Assembly (NCBI GenBank): GCA_030426955.1
Contig: JAUHXS010000015.1
Coordinates: 1 to 55,739 of the forward strand
DNA length: 55,739 nucleotides
From: Bacteroidia bacterium
GTDB taxonomy: Bacteria; Bacteroidota; Bacteroidia; Chitinophagales; JAUHXS01
Reading direction: 5' to 3'
The notes under the pieces were generated by a model. The model did no database searches. It saw nothing but the letters and a program-made list of their open reading frames with translations, and had not been told where the DNA came from. Below are positions 15,123 through 25,100 of the stretch, one piece after another; the stretch's first letter is position 1, and every line of letters starts with the position of its first letter. The position numbers and the translations under genes were made by a program.

Positions 15123-16222
15123 TGAATAGCTTTATATTTTTTCCCGGGTAGACTTTTTACTGCCCCTGAAAATTCCAAACTAAGAAGCGCTGAAGCTATT
15201 TTGCTAGCATTTAAGTTACAATTCAAACTAATATCATCAATATATGATTCATTAGATTGTTTCAAATAATCATAAATGACCTGCTCCTCATCTGATAAAT
15301 CAATTAACAATTCAGGCTTAGTAACTTTTTCCTCCGTTATTTCTTCCCATCTCAACATGTATGTGATATCTTTTGCAGATTCTATCAAAGAGGCTTTATG
15401 AGCCTTAATTAGATGATTACAGCCCTCTGATGTTTTTCGATCCAAATTACCGGGCAATGCAAACACATCTCTATTGTAAGAATTGCCTATCTCAGCGGTA
15501 ATCATTGCACCACCTTTGCGATTAGATTCTGCAACAACAATAGCATCTGACAATCCTGCTACTATTCTATTTCGTTTTGGAAAATTATTTTTATTGATCT
15601 GTGAATGACTATGAAATTCCGTTAACAGTGCTCCTTGTTCTACAATATTGTCCGCATAACGCCTATGTTGGCTTGGATAAACTGTTTCCAGGCCATGCCC
15701 TAAAACGGCAATTGTATCTAATCCTTGGCTTAATGCCTCTTTGTGCGCAATAATGTCAATACCGTAAGCCAAACCGCTTACAATTACAGGACTATAAGGA
15801 GCTAAACTCTTTACCAAATTAATTGTAAACTCTTTCCCATAGTCTGTTGCCATCCTCGTACCAATAATACTTACAAACTTTTGCCTATTAAAATCTATTT
15901 CTCCCTTATAGTAAAGTAAAATAGGACTGTCGATACATTGTTTCAGTCGATATGGAAATTTTTTGTCAGTAAAAAAAACAGTTTTGACTTTATTCTTTTC
16001 AATAAAGACAAGCTCTTCATATACCTTTTGAAAATCATCAAAGCTATGAATCGATTCTGCTAGTTGTGGACCAACACCAGGAACTTTCAATAGCTTAGCT
16101 TTAGAGGTTTTGAAAACTGAATTTACGTCACCACAATAGCTAATCAGGTTTTTAGCTAGCACCGCGCCAATGCCTGGAATCATTGTCAATGCTATCTGAT
16201 ATCGTAGTTTTTCTGTTCCCAA
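15119..16222 (-). CDS. dprA: DNA-processing protein DprA
   Basis: A 367-aa protein. An N-terminal helix-hairpin-helix segment (ALTMIPGIGAVLAKNLI; LLKVPGVGPQLAESI) is followed by the DprA Rossmann domain with SIIGTR, VSGLAYGIDIIAHKEAL, GHGLETVYP, FPKRNRIVAGLS and SNRKGGAMITA, then a C-terminal winged helix. It loads RecA on incoming single-stranded DNA during natural transformation. It is single-copy and intact, next to the island edge, but nothing links it functionally to the island. Confidence 0.95.
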   Translation of the reverse strand: MGTEKLRYQIALTMIPGIGAVLAKNLISYCGDVNSVFKTSKAKLLKVPGVGPQLAESIHSFDDFQKVYEELVFIEKNKVKTVFFTDKKFPYRLKQCIDSPILLYYKGEIDFNRQKFVSIIGTRMATDYGKEFTINLVKSLAPYSPVIVSGLAYGIDIIAHKEALSQGLDTIAVLGHGLETVYPSQHRRYADNIVEQGALLTEFHSHSQINKNNFPKRNRIVAGLSDAIVVAESNRKGGAMITAEIGNSYNRDVFALPGNLDRKTSEGCNHLIKAHKASLIESAKDITYMLRWEEITEEKVTKPELLIDLSDEEQVIYDYLKQSNESYIDDISLNCNLNASKIASALLSLEFSGAVKSLPGKKYKAIQ

Positions 16223-16267
16223 TTTTCTTTTACTAAATTTGTCGGCTAATATAATAATGCCCCTTCT

Positions 16268-19200
16268 ATGAAAAACTTTTTTTCTAACTTATTTTTTTGT
16301 TGTGTCGCCATTTTCTTCTCAACAACTAACTCATCTCTTGCACAATACAACCCACTCAAAAGTCCGAATACTTTTCAAAGTCCAGATAACCCCTACTACT
16401 GGAAAAGCAGAAAACCTCATGCTGACTACTGGCAACAAGATGCTCATTATAAAATCAAGGCAAACATTGACGAAAAAACGGACATTATCACTGCGACGGA
16501 AGAACTAACTTATTGGAACAACTCTCCAGATACACTAGATTTTGTATTCTTTCACCTTTATCAAAACGCTTTTCAACCTGGGTCACATTATGACAATCTA
16601 CATCAAAACAACGGAATTGAATCCGACTTTGGAGATTATGAGAAAGATAAACTAGGAACAACAGTTGATGAAATAAAAATCGCGGGACAAAGTCTCAAAA
16701 CCGAACTAGACAATACCATTTTAAAGGTCTATTTACCCAAACCCTTGCTTCCGAATCAGTCAATTTCCTTCGATATTAAATTCAAAACCTATTTTGATAT
16801 CGGTAGCATGAGAAGAAGGATGAAACCTTTTAAGGCTTATGGCTTTCAACATTACAATGGTGTGCACTGGTATCCAAGAATATCCGTTTATGATAGAAAG
16901 TTTGGCTGGACTACAGACCAACACTTAGGAAGGGAATTTTATGGTGACTTTGGTTGCTTTGATGTAGAATTGACTTTTGCTAATAACTATGTTGTGGAAG
17001 CAACAGGTTTTTTGCAAAACAGAGAGCAGGTCTTGCCCGATTCCCTGAGAGCCAAACTAGATATCAAAAATTTTAAAGACAAACCCTGGGGAGAAAAACC
17101 GAGTATTATTACACCCTATGACTCAACGAAAAGAAAAACTTGGATTTTTCATTCAGAAAATACCCATGATTTTGCATTTACTGCTGACCCAACCTATCGA
17201 ATTGGCGAATGCAAAATTTTGCCATTCGATCAGTCAGATGACTTAGATAGCATTGTTGCTGTTGCATTAGTTCAAGAGCCTCATGCCTCTAAATGGCAAA
17301 ATGCAGCTCCTTTCACAGCTGAGGTAATCAAAGTTTACTCTCAAGATATAGGCATGTATGCCTATAATAAGATTATTGTAGCTGACGCCAAGGATGGCAT
17401 GGAGTACCCCATGATCACATTAGACAATGGAAAAGACCCGACCTATAGAGGTTTATTAGCGCATGAAGTAGGCCACAACTGGTTTTTTGGTATGATTGGG
17501 AATAATGAAACCTATAGAGCCTCACTCGACGAGGGATTTACTCAGTTCTTAACCGCTTGGTCACTAATCAAAGTTGATGGAAAAAACTTTGTTAGAGATC
17601 CATATAAATCTAATTATAAAAACAAACACAAAATCGAACAAGAGGTGCTGGATTCAAGAGTTTACTTCAGATATCTTGAAGACGCCATTAGAATGCAAGA
17701 TCCCTCTCTAAGTACTCATTCAGATGATTTTGGTGGTGCCATTAGGCACGGTGGCGGATATAGACATGTCTATTATAAAACGGCAACAATGCTCTATAAC
17801 CTGAGATACGTATTGGGTGAAGAATTGTTTTTAGAAGCGATGCAGCATTACTTCGATAAATGGAAGATTTGTCACCCATATCTAGAAGACTTTAGAAAAT
17901 CTATCATCGAATACACGAAAGCCGACTTAAACTGGTTTTTCGATCAATGGCTTATTGACAAGGAAGAAAATATAGACTATGCGGTTAAAAAAGTTAAACC
18001 GTCAAAAAAGGATAAAAATACATACACCATTACTTTTGAACGCAAAGGCACCATGCAAATGCCTATTGACTTTAGTGTAGTGACAAAAGCGAATGACACT
18101 ATTAACTACCATATCCCCAATACTTGGTTTACAAAACCTACCAATGCGACTGTGCTACCTAAATGGATTGGTTGGGGCAACAACCTCAATCCAACTTACG
18201 AAGCCGAAGTCAAAGTAGAAGGTAAGATAGAAAATGTCATTATTGACCCGGACTATGAGTTAGCAGATGTATACATGCCTGACAATAGGCTAAACCGCGA
18301 ACCTGATTTCAGATTTGACTATATGCTAAATAGCAAACCAAATAGAAAAAGGTATGAAATAGAATGGCGTCCGGACGTCTGGTACAATGCCTATGATGGA
18401 GTCAAAGCGGGCTTCCATGTAAATGGGGATTACATGGAATACAAGCACAAGTTTGATTTGTCAGTTTGGTACAACACCAGAATTCTACAAGATGATATGT
18501 CCAATTTCCTGCATGATGATCCAACAGGAAATGATCCTGCTTCTTTTATTTTAAGCTATGAAAATGGTATTCCTAAAATCAGCAAGAATGCCTCCATATT
18601 TCTACGAGCAAGAATACTAGATGGTATTCATGGATTTCAAGCGGGATATAGAAAAGACCTCAATGAAAAAAGTTCGATTTATACTTATTATAAAGTTTTG
18701 TATAAAACAGATAGTGCCAGTTTAAACTATCTATTACATGATAGACACTGGATTCCTGCAATGTTTAATAATTCTCTAAATGTCGGACTAGACCATCGCT
18801 ATCATTATGACAAAGGAGATGGTTTTATCAACTTAAATCTTAGGTCTAGTTCATTATTTAGTGACTATAACTATGCCTACTTATCATTTGAAGCTAAGAA
18901 TAATACTGACATTAGTAAGCTATTATTAAAAACCAGAGTTGTTGGAAGACTGGGAACAGGAAATACACCTTTAGAATCTGCATTGTACCTAGCAGGTGCA
19001 AATTCTGAAGATTTATCTGAGAACAAATACACTAGATCAAGAGGGATCATCCCTGGGTCTTGGGGTGGATATGATATTTCAACCAATAACTTCCATGGAG
19101 GAGGTGGACTAAATTTAAGAGGCTACTCTGGATACACCACTGTTGACAGTAACACTAGCGATGGTAATATTTATGAAGTTTATTACGGAAACTCTGGTAT

Positions 19201-19525
19201 TGCAATTAACGCTGAATTAGAGCTAGATGATCTTATTAAATTCAAGCCAAAAGCATTGAGCAAAATATTCAAACTAGACGTTTATCTTTTTGGAGATGCT
19301 GGAACAATATTCTATAGAAAGCAAAACAATGATATCGCAATAGCTGGAATCAGGGCAGATGCTGGATTAGGAACAGCTTTAACCATCAAGAAGTTTGGGC
19401 CACTTGAAACGCCTAAGCCATTGACTATTCGATTTGATATGCCACTAATACTCAACAGAACACCTTTTGCTGATCCTAATTTTGCTCAATTTAGGTGGGT
19501 ATTGGGAATTAATAGAGCTTTTTAA
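16268..19525 (+). CDS. Large M1-family metallopeptidase with barrel-like C-terminal half
   Basis: A 1,085-aa protein with an N-terminal signal peptide (FFSNLFFCCVAIFFSTTNSS...A). Residues 50-580 are an M1 aminopeptidase module: zinc site H399-E-V-G-H403 and third ligand E422 (SLDEGFTQF), with GMEYP replacing GAMEN as is usual in this Bacteroidota subgroup. Residues from about 680 to the end are rich in alternating aromatic/polar strands and finish RFDMPLIL...FRWVLGINRAF, ending in F like an outer-membrane beta barrel. I infer an outer-membrane-anchored peptidase for peptide nutrition. It diverges from dprA across 45 bp. An AT-rich hairpin follows the stop. Confidence 0.85.
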   Translation: MKNFFSNLFFCCVAIFFSTTNSSLAQYNPLKSPNTFQSPDNPYYWKSRKPHADYWQQDAHYKIKANIDEKTDIITATEELTYWNNSPDTLDFVFFHLYQNAFQPGSHYDNLHQNNGIESDFGDYEKDKLGTTVDEIKIAGQSLKTELDNTILKVYLPKPLLPNQSISFDIKFKTYFDIGSMRRRMKPFKAYGFQHYNGVHWYPRISVYDRKFGWTTDQHLGREFYGDFGCFDVELTFANNYVVEATGFLQNREQVLPDSLRAKLDIKNFKDKPWGEKPSIITPYDSTKRKTWIFHSENTHDFAFTADPTYRIGECKILPFDQSDDLDSIVAVALVQEPHASKWQNAAPFTAEVIKVYSQDIGMYAYNKIIVADAKDGMEYPMITLDNGKDPTYRGLLAHEVGHNWFFGMIGNNETYRASLDEGFTQFLTAWSLIKVDGKNFVRDPYKSNYKNKHKIEQEVLDSRVYFRYLEDAIRMQDPSLSTHSDDFGGAIRHGGGYRHVYYKTATMLYNLRYVLGEELFLEAMQHYFDKWKICHPYLEDFRKSIIEYTKADLNWFFDQWLIDKEENIDYAVKKVKPSKKDKNTYTITFERKGTMQMPIDFSVVTKANDTINYHIPNTWFTKPTNATVLPKWIGWGNNLNPTYEAEVKVEGKIENVIIDPDYELADVYMPDNRLNREPDFRFDYMLNSKPNRKRYEIEWRPDVWYNAYDGVKAGFHVNGDYMEYKHKFDLSVWYNTRILQDDMSNFLHDDPTGNDPASFILSYENGIPKISKNASIFLRARILDGIHGFQAGYRKDLNEKSSIYTYYKVLYKTDSASLNYLLHDRHWIPAMFNNSLNVGLDHRYHYDKGDGFINLNLRSSSLFSDYNYAYLSFEAKNNTDISKLLLKTRVVGRLGTGNTPLESALYLAGANSEDLSENKYTRSRGIIPGSWGGYDISTNNFHGGGGLNLRGYSGYTTVDSNTSDGNIYEVYYGNSGIAINAELELDDLIKFKPKALSKIFKLDVYLFGDAGTIFYRKQNNDIAIAGIRADAGLGTALTIKKFGPLETPKPLTIRFDMPLILNRTPFADPNFAQFRWVLGINRAF

Positions 19526-19544
19526 TTTAAAACTTGTTTTAAAT
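19525..19544 (+). terminator. AT-rich hairpin after the M1 peptidase gene
   Basis: ATTTAAAAC-TT-GTTTTAAAT, a perfect 9-bp stem beginning at the last base of the stop codon. It is AT-rich with no long T run, so termination would be weak. Confidence 0.4.
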
Positions 19545-19657
19545 AAGACTAACCCTCTTTCACATTTTTCCATACCTTTTATTTTACTGAGCAGATTTCT
19601 GACAACTTTTTTTTGCTTAACTTTATGTTAATTAGATCAACGAATAAAAGATAGATT

Positions 19658-21925
19658 ATGGCATTTGATATAGATATGATAAAGAGAGTTTATTCCGAGC
19701 TACCAGAAAGGATTGAGGCAGCAAGAAAAGTTTTAAACAAACCACTAACCCTCTCAGAAAAGATTCTATATAGCCATTTACACGAGGATACTACTTTAGA
19801 GAATTTTGAAAGAGGAAAGTCCTATGTAGACTTTGCACCAGACAGAGTTGCCATGCAAGATGCTACTGCACAAATGGCACTTTTACAATTTATGCAAGCT
19901 GGTAAGAAACAAGCAGCCGTACCTTCCACAACACATTGTGATCACTTGATTTTAGCAAAAAATGGTGCTGACAAAGACCTCCAAGAATCTATAAACCAAA
20001 GTAGTGAAGTATTTAATTTTTTAGAATCCGTATCTAACAAATATGGTATTGGCTTCTGGAAACCAGGTGCTGGCATCATACATCAAGTTGTACTTGAAAA
20101 CTACGCATTTCCTGGGGGAATGATGATTGGAACAGACTCTCACACTGTAAATGCCGGAGGACTTGGTATGGTTGCCATTGGTGTTGGAGGAGCAGATGCG
20201 GTGGATGTAATGGCCGGAATGCCTTGGGAATTAAAGTTTCCTAAGTTAATTGGCGTAAAACTTACTGGCAAGCTAAGTGGCTGGACAGCACCAAAAGATG
20301 TTATCCTAAAAGTAGCAGGAATATTAACGGTAAAAGGTGGCACAGGCTGTATTGTTGAGTATTTCGGTGAAGGTGCAAAATCGATGTCTTGTACAGGTAA
20401 AGGCACTATCTGTAATATGGGTGCTGAGATTGGGGCAACGACCTCTACCTTTGGATATGATGATTCTATGGAAAGGTACCTAAGAGCTACTGACAGAAAT
20501 GATGTTGCAGATGCAGCCAATACAGTCAAAGAGCATTTAACTGCAGACCCTGAGGTATATGCCAACCCTGAGCAGTACTTTGATCAAATAATAGAAATTA
20601 ACCTTTCTGAACTGTCTCCACATTTGAATGGTCCTTTTACACCAGACTTGGCAACGCCAGTTGCAGAAATGAAAGCAAAAGCAGCAAAAGAAGACTGGCC
20701 TACAGAAATTGAATGGGCGCTTATTGGATCTTGCACTAACTCTTCATATGAGGACTTAACAAGAGCAGCCTCCATTGTTGAAGATGCTGTAAGCAAGGGT
20801 GTAAAACCTAAAGCAATCTTAGGGATAAACCCTGGTTCTGAACAAGTTCGTTACACCGCAGAACGAGACGGGCTATTTGATACATTTAACAAATTTGAAA
20901 CTACTAAGATATTTACCAACGCCTGTGGACCATGTATTGGTCAATGGGCAAGAGCAGGTGCTGAAAAAGGAGAAAAGAACTCAATCGTCCATTCATTTAA
21001 CAGAAACTTTGCCAAGCGTGCCGATGGCAACCCAAATACACACGCATTTGTCACATCTCCTGAAATGGTTGCAGCCGTGGCAATATCAGGCAAACTTGAC
21101 TTTAACCCCATCACAGATAGCTTGACTAATGAAAACGGAGAGCAAGTAAAACTGGCTGAGCCTAGCGGCTTTGAATTGCCATCAAAAGGCTTTGCAGTTG
21201 AAGACAGAGGGTATAAAGCTCCAGCAGAGGATGGATCTAACGTTGACGTAATTGTAGAGCCAGATTCGAAAAGGCTTCAACTATTGACACCTTTTGAACC
21301 GTGGGATGGCAAGAACATAACTAATGCAAAACTGTTGATTAAAGCAAAAGGTAAGTGTACAACAGATCACATATCTATGGCGGGACCATGGTTGAGATTT
21401 AGAGGACATTTAGATAACATTTCCGACAACTGTTTAATCGGTGCAGTAAATGCTTTTAACGACCAAACGAATAGCGTGAAGAGTCAAATCAGTGGAGCAT
21501 ATGGAGAAGTGCCTGCTACTCAAAGATCATACAAGAAAGAAGGTATACCGACTGTTGTGGTGGGAGATCACAATTATGGAGAAGGCTCTTCAAGAGAGCA
21601 CGCGGCCATGGAACCAAGACACTTAGGGGTGAGAGCTGTAATTGTAAAGTCATTTGCTAGAATTCACGAAACCAACTTAAAGAAACAAGGAATGCTTGCT
21701 TTAACATTTGCGAATGAAAATGATTACGATTTAATTCAAGAAGATGATACTTTCAATTTTGTTGATTTAGATCAGTTCGCACCTAATAAGCCATTAACGA
21801 TAGAACTAGTGCATTCAGATGGATCAAAAAATACCATTCAAGCCAACCACACATACAATGTAAATCAAATTGAATGGTATAAGGCAGGTAGTGCATTAAA
21901 CTTAATAAAAGAACAAAATAACTAA
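19658..21925 (+). CDS. acn: Aconitate hydratase (mitochondrial-type AcnA)
   Basis: A 755-aa protein, the length and type of mitochondrial aconitase. The [4Fe-4S] ligands are visible at C359 ([10 protein letters not shown]), C423 and C426 (ACGPCIGQ). The substrate-binding motif [19 protein letters not shown] lies in the C-terminal swivel domain. It interconverts citrate and isocitrate in the TCA cycle. It is a single gene on its own; no isocitrate dehydrogenase or citrate synthase is adjacent. Confidence 0.97.
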   Translation: MAFDIDMIKRVYSELPERIEAARKVLNKPLTLSEKILYSHLHEDTTLENFERGKSYVDFAPDRVAMQDATAQMALLQFMQAGKKQAAVPSTTHCDHLILAKNGADKDLQESINQSSEVFNFLESVSNKYGIGFWKPGAGIIHQVVLENYAFPGGMMIGTDSHTVNAGGLGMVAIGVGGADAVDVMAGMPWELKFPKLIGVKLTGKLSGWTAPKDVILKVAGILTVKGGTGCIVEYFGEGAKSMSCTGKGTICNMGAEIGATTSTFGYDDSMERYLRATDRNDVADAANTVKEHLTADPEVYANPEQYFDQIIEINLSELSPHLNGPFTPDLATPVAEMKAKAAKEDWPTEIEWALIGSCTNSSYEDLTRAASIVEDAVSKGVKPKAILGINPGSEQVRYTAERDGLFDTFNKFETTKIFTNACGPCIGQWARAGAEKGEKNSIVHSFNRNFAKRADGNPNTHAFVTSPEMVAAVAISGKLDFNPITDSLTNENGEQVKLAEPSGFELPSKGFAVEDRGYKAPAEDGSNVDVIVEPDSKRLQLLTPFEPWDGKNITNAKLLIKAKGKCTTDHISMAGPWLRFRGHLDNISDNCLIGAVNAFNDQTNSVKSQISGAYGEVPATQRSYKKEGIPTVVVGDHNYGEGSSREHAAMEPRHLGVRAVIVKSFARIHETNLKKQGMLALTFANENDYDLIQEDDTFNFVDLDQFAPNKPLTIELVHSDGSKNTIQANHTYNVNQIEWYKAGSALNLIKEQNN

Positions 21926-22076
21926 TTTACGGACTATCCTATTTTAGAACCTTTTTATAATCTATAGGTCTTTTTGAAACCTTTTTGATTTACTATCGTA
22001 CAACAGTGTTAGGAAAATAGTGCACGCTTGTCAAAGCATGATTTATGCAATTTTTGTATAAAGAAAAAAACTATGC

Positions 22077-22110
22077 TTGTCCAGCCGTGCAATAAAATTA
22101 TATATCTTTG
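22077..22110 (+). promoter_or_regulatory. Promoter-like segment of the first giant adhesin
   Basis: TTG (22077-22079) and TATCTTTG (22103-22110) with a 23-bp spacer. The 34-bp segment aligns without gaps to 28263-28296 upstream of the paralogue (about three quarters identical). The TTG that would lengthen the reading frame to 22108 lies inside the -7 box, which is why ATG 22138 was chosen. Confidence 0.6.
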
Positions 22111-22137
22111 AAAATAGATAAGAATCATCAATTTATC

Positions 22138-25100
22138 ATGAATATAATACCACTTAGTACTAAAGATATTGCGTTTAAATCGTTAATAGTAGGAATAATT
22201 TGCTACTCTTTACTAATTCCAAGAAGCTTATTTGCTGATGGCACCAAACAGTTAAGACCCACACAGGCTGACTTTGGTTGGACTTTCCTCAATATGAATA
22301 ATGTCGTTGAAAATCACTCTGAGGGTCCTTTATACGGTCGCCCAGAAAAAGATAGGTGGAACTTTAAGATTTGTGATATCAACGAACGAGCTTACATTGG
22401 TCTTAGAATGGGATTAGGAGCTTTGTCTGGACTTGAAGGATATATCACAGAATATAGAATAGTAAGAAAGAGCGACAATTCTGTTGTTTGGGGACCTTTT
22501 ACTTGTCCACATGCAAAAATACTAGGATCATATGATAGCGTAGGGCTAATACACAACTATAATCAAGCTGTTGCAGGTCCAGCACAAATTGTGGGGGCCA
22601 CTGGGTATAATGCTATTGAATTTACCCCTCCAGATACCGGAGTCTATTATATTGAGTTTGATTATGACCCAGATGACTCTACATATCGTAAAGCAACTAG
22701 AGATATCGACCTTTTCGATATTTCTGTAGGCAACCCATCTGCTGGAGCTTTATACCCAGGGAGATTTTGGAGTCAAACATTTATTATCACAGTTGGGAAC
22801 TTTCTAAGAGAATGTAATGCTAGTATGTACGTTTATTCCAATGACCACCTAACCACTTTTATTGACTTTAATGGCATGAAACCCAATGTTTTTACTATGT
22901 CTGCTAACTCATATGGGCTTCACAATACAGGAAACCCCTCTTTTGATAGAGCTTCCGAATATGGACTACATCAAGCACCTGAGTACAAATTATTTTTGAG
23001 TGAACCCGACGAAGGATGCTTTCCCACAGGGAGTTTAGGCACACTAACAACAGGAACCTATATTGAAGGCTGTAGCAATGGCGACTTTTGTATCAATATT
23101 AATGTAGATAAGGCTGGACAAGTTGATGTATTACTAGACCTAAATGGTATCCCAGGATATCAGGCTGGCACGATAGATCGTCTTTTAAATGCTACCGTTG
23201 TTGTCGGCACAAACTGTATTCCATGGAATGGTCTTGATGGTCTGGGCAATCCAGTTCAATCTGCTATTACCGTAAAAGTTGAAGTCACCTACCTAAACGG
23301 TATTACGCATATTCCTATTTACGACATTGAAGAACATCCTAACGGCTTTATCGTTCAACCAGTAAGACCAGCAGCACCAAAAGTAAATCTTTACTGGGAT
23401 GACTCTACAAAGTTCAACTTAGTCCCACCAATATGTGATGAAAGTGGTAATACTATCTTAGGAAACACAAATTTCTCTGGTTGTAATGACACTCTAAATG
23501 GTTGCCATCCTTGGTTATGTAATGATGGCGTAAATAACAATAGAGGGTATGGCGACAAAAGAACAATGAACACTTGGTGGTTTGTACCTACAGAAAATAA
23601 CTTTGATTCTTTTACCTATATAGTAGACTTCATCTCTATTGACTGGAATCCTTCTAACCCCAATACCTATGATGGTGATTCCGTTTACTGTTGGGGGCCA
23701 GGTGACTCTCTAATTTATCTAGATGTAGCAGTTAATAAAGCAGCTGGAGGAAAGTTTCATGTAATGCCTGGTGTTTTTAGCCCAAGCGATTCGACCACAG
23801 GAGGTACTTTCACAGGAACCTATAAACCTACTCCTGCTGAGATAGCCTCTGGAGAAGTAGTTATCAAGATGACTACTTATGGCAACGGTGATTGTCCAGC
23901 TTTAACTGACTCTATCACAATAACTTTTCTTACAGAAAATATTATAGATGCAGGAGAGAATGACTCCTTGTGTCAGGAAAATTTTCCGTTTCAACTCAAT
24001 GGAAATATTATTAATGGATCAGTTACTACACTATGGAAAGGTGGCGACGGAAGTTTCAACCCAAACAGAAATACTTTAAATGCAACATACACCCCTAGTG
24101 CATCAGAGATTAACTCAGGTTATGTTAAACTGTTTTTACAAGTATCTGCATCAGGAACATTTTCGTGTGGAGGTCTACCTGATAGCGTTACACTAGTTAT
24201 ATTCCCTGACCCTGATTTTGAAATTGTATCAGAAGCCAACGAATTGTGCATCGGAGATTCTGTATTCGCATTTGTAAAGGATGCAGATTCAGGCTCATCT
24301 TATCTATGGAAGCCAGGTATTTATACAAGTGATAGCACTAGTGACAGTACCTACCTCTACCCTATTCATGACCAAACATTCACAGTAACTGTAACCTCTC
24401 CAATGGGATGTACACATAGTGAGTCAATTAACATTGGCGTCAACTCTCTACCAGTGATGGATGCGGGAGATAATGATACCATCTGCGTAGGCGATGTAGC
24501 TCAACTCAATGGCTCTGATGATGGACAAGATGATAATACGTATACTTGGACACCCAATACTCACCTTTCAAATCCTACTATCATCAATCCAATGGCTACT
24601 CCGCCTGTAACTACTGTCTATACCCTCACTGTTACTTCTGGAAAAGGGTGTCAAGCATCTGACTCGGCTACGGTTGTCGTCAATCCTCCACCGATTGTTG
24701 ATGCTGGGTCTGATGATACGATTTGTAGAGGGGATTCTGCTCAACTGAATGCCTCGGGAGCAGTATCTTATACTTGGTTCCCTCCTACTAATCTGACCAA
24801 TCCTAATATCCCTAACCCTAAAGCATTCCCTACGGTCACCACTTCTTATATTGTAACGGGTACGGATGCTAATGGTTGCTTGAATACGGATACAGTCATT
24901 GTCAGAGTGAATAACCTTCCTACTATTTCGGCTTCGGGGGATAAGGAAATTTGCCTTGGGGATACGGCTCAGCTTATGGCTTCGGGTGGTACTTCTTATG
25001 TGTGGTCGCCTGCTGTCTCACTTACGAATCCGAATATTCCTAATCCTAGGGCTTTTCCTACGTCGTCTACGGTCTATACTGTTGTTGGCACAGATGGTAA

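Noticed and set aside
22108-22137. TTG start of the first giant adhesin (and the TTG at 28294 of the second)
   Set aside because: Both TTG codons are the last bases of TATCTTTG promoter boxes; the ATGs at 22138 and 28315 give clean signal peptides.
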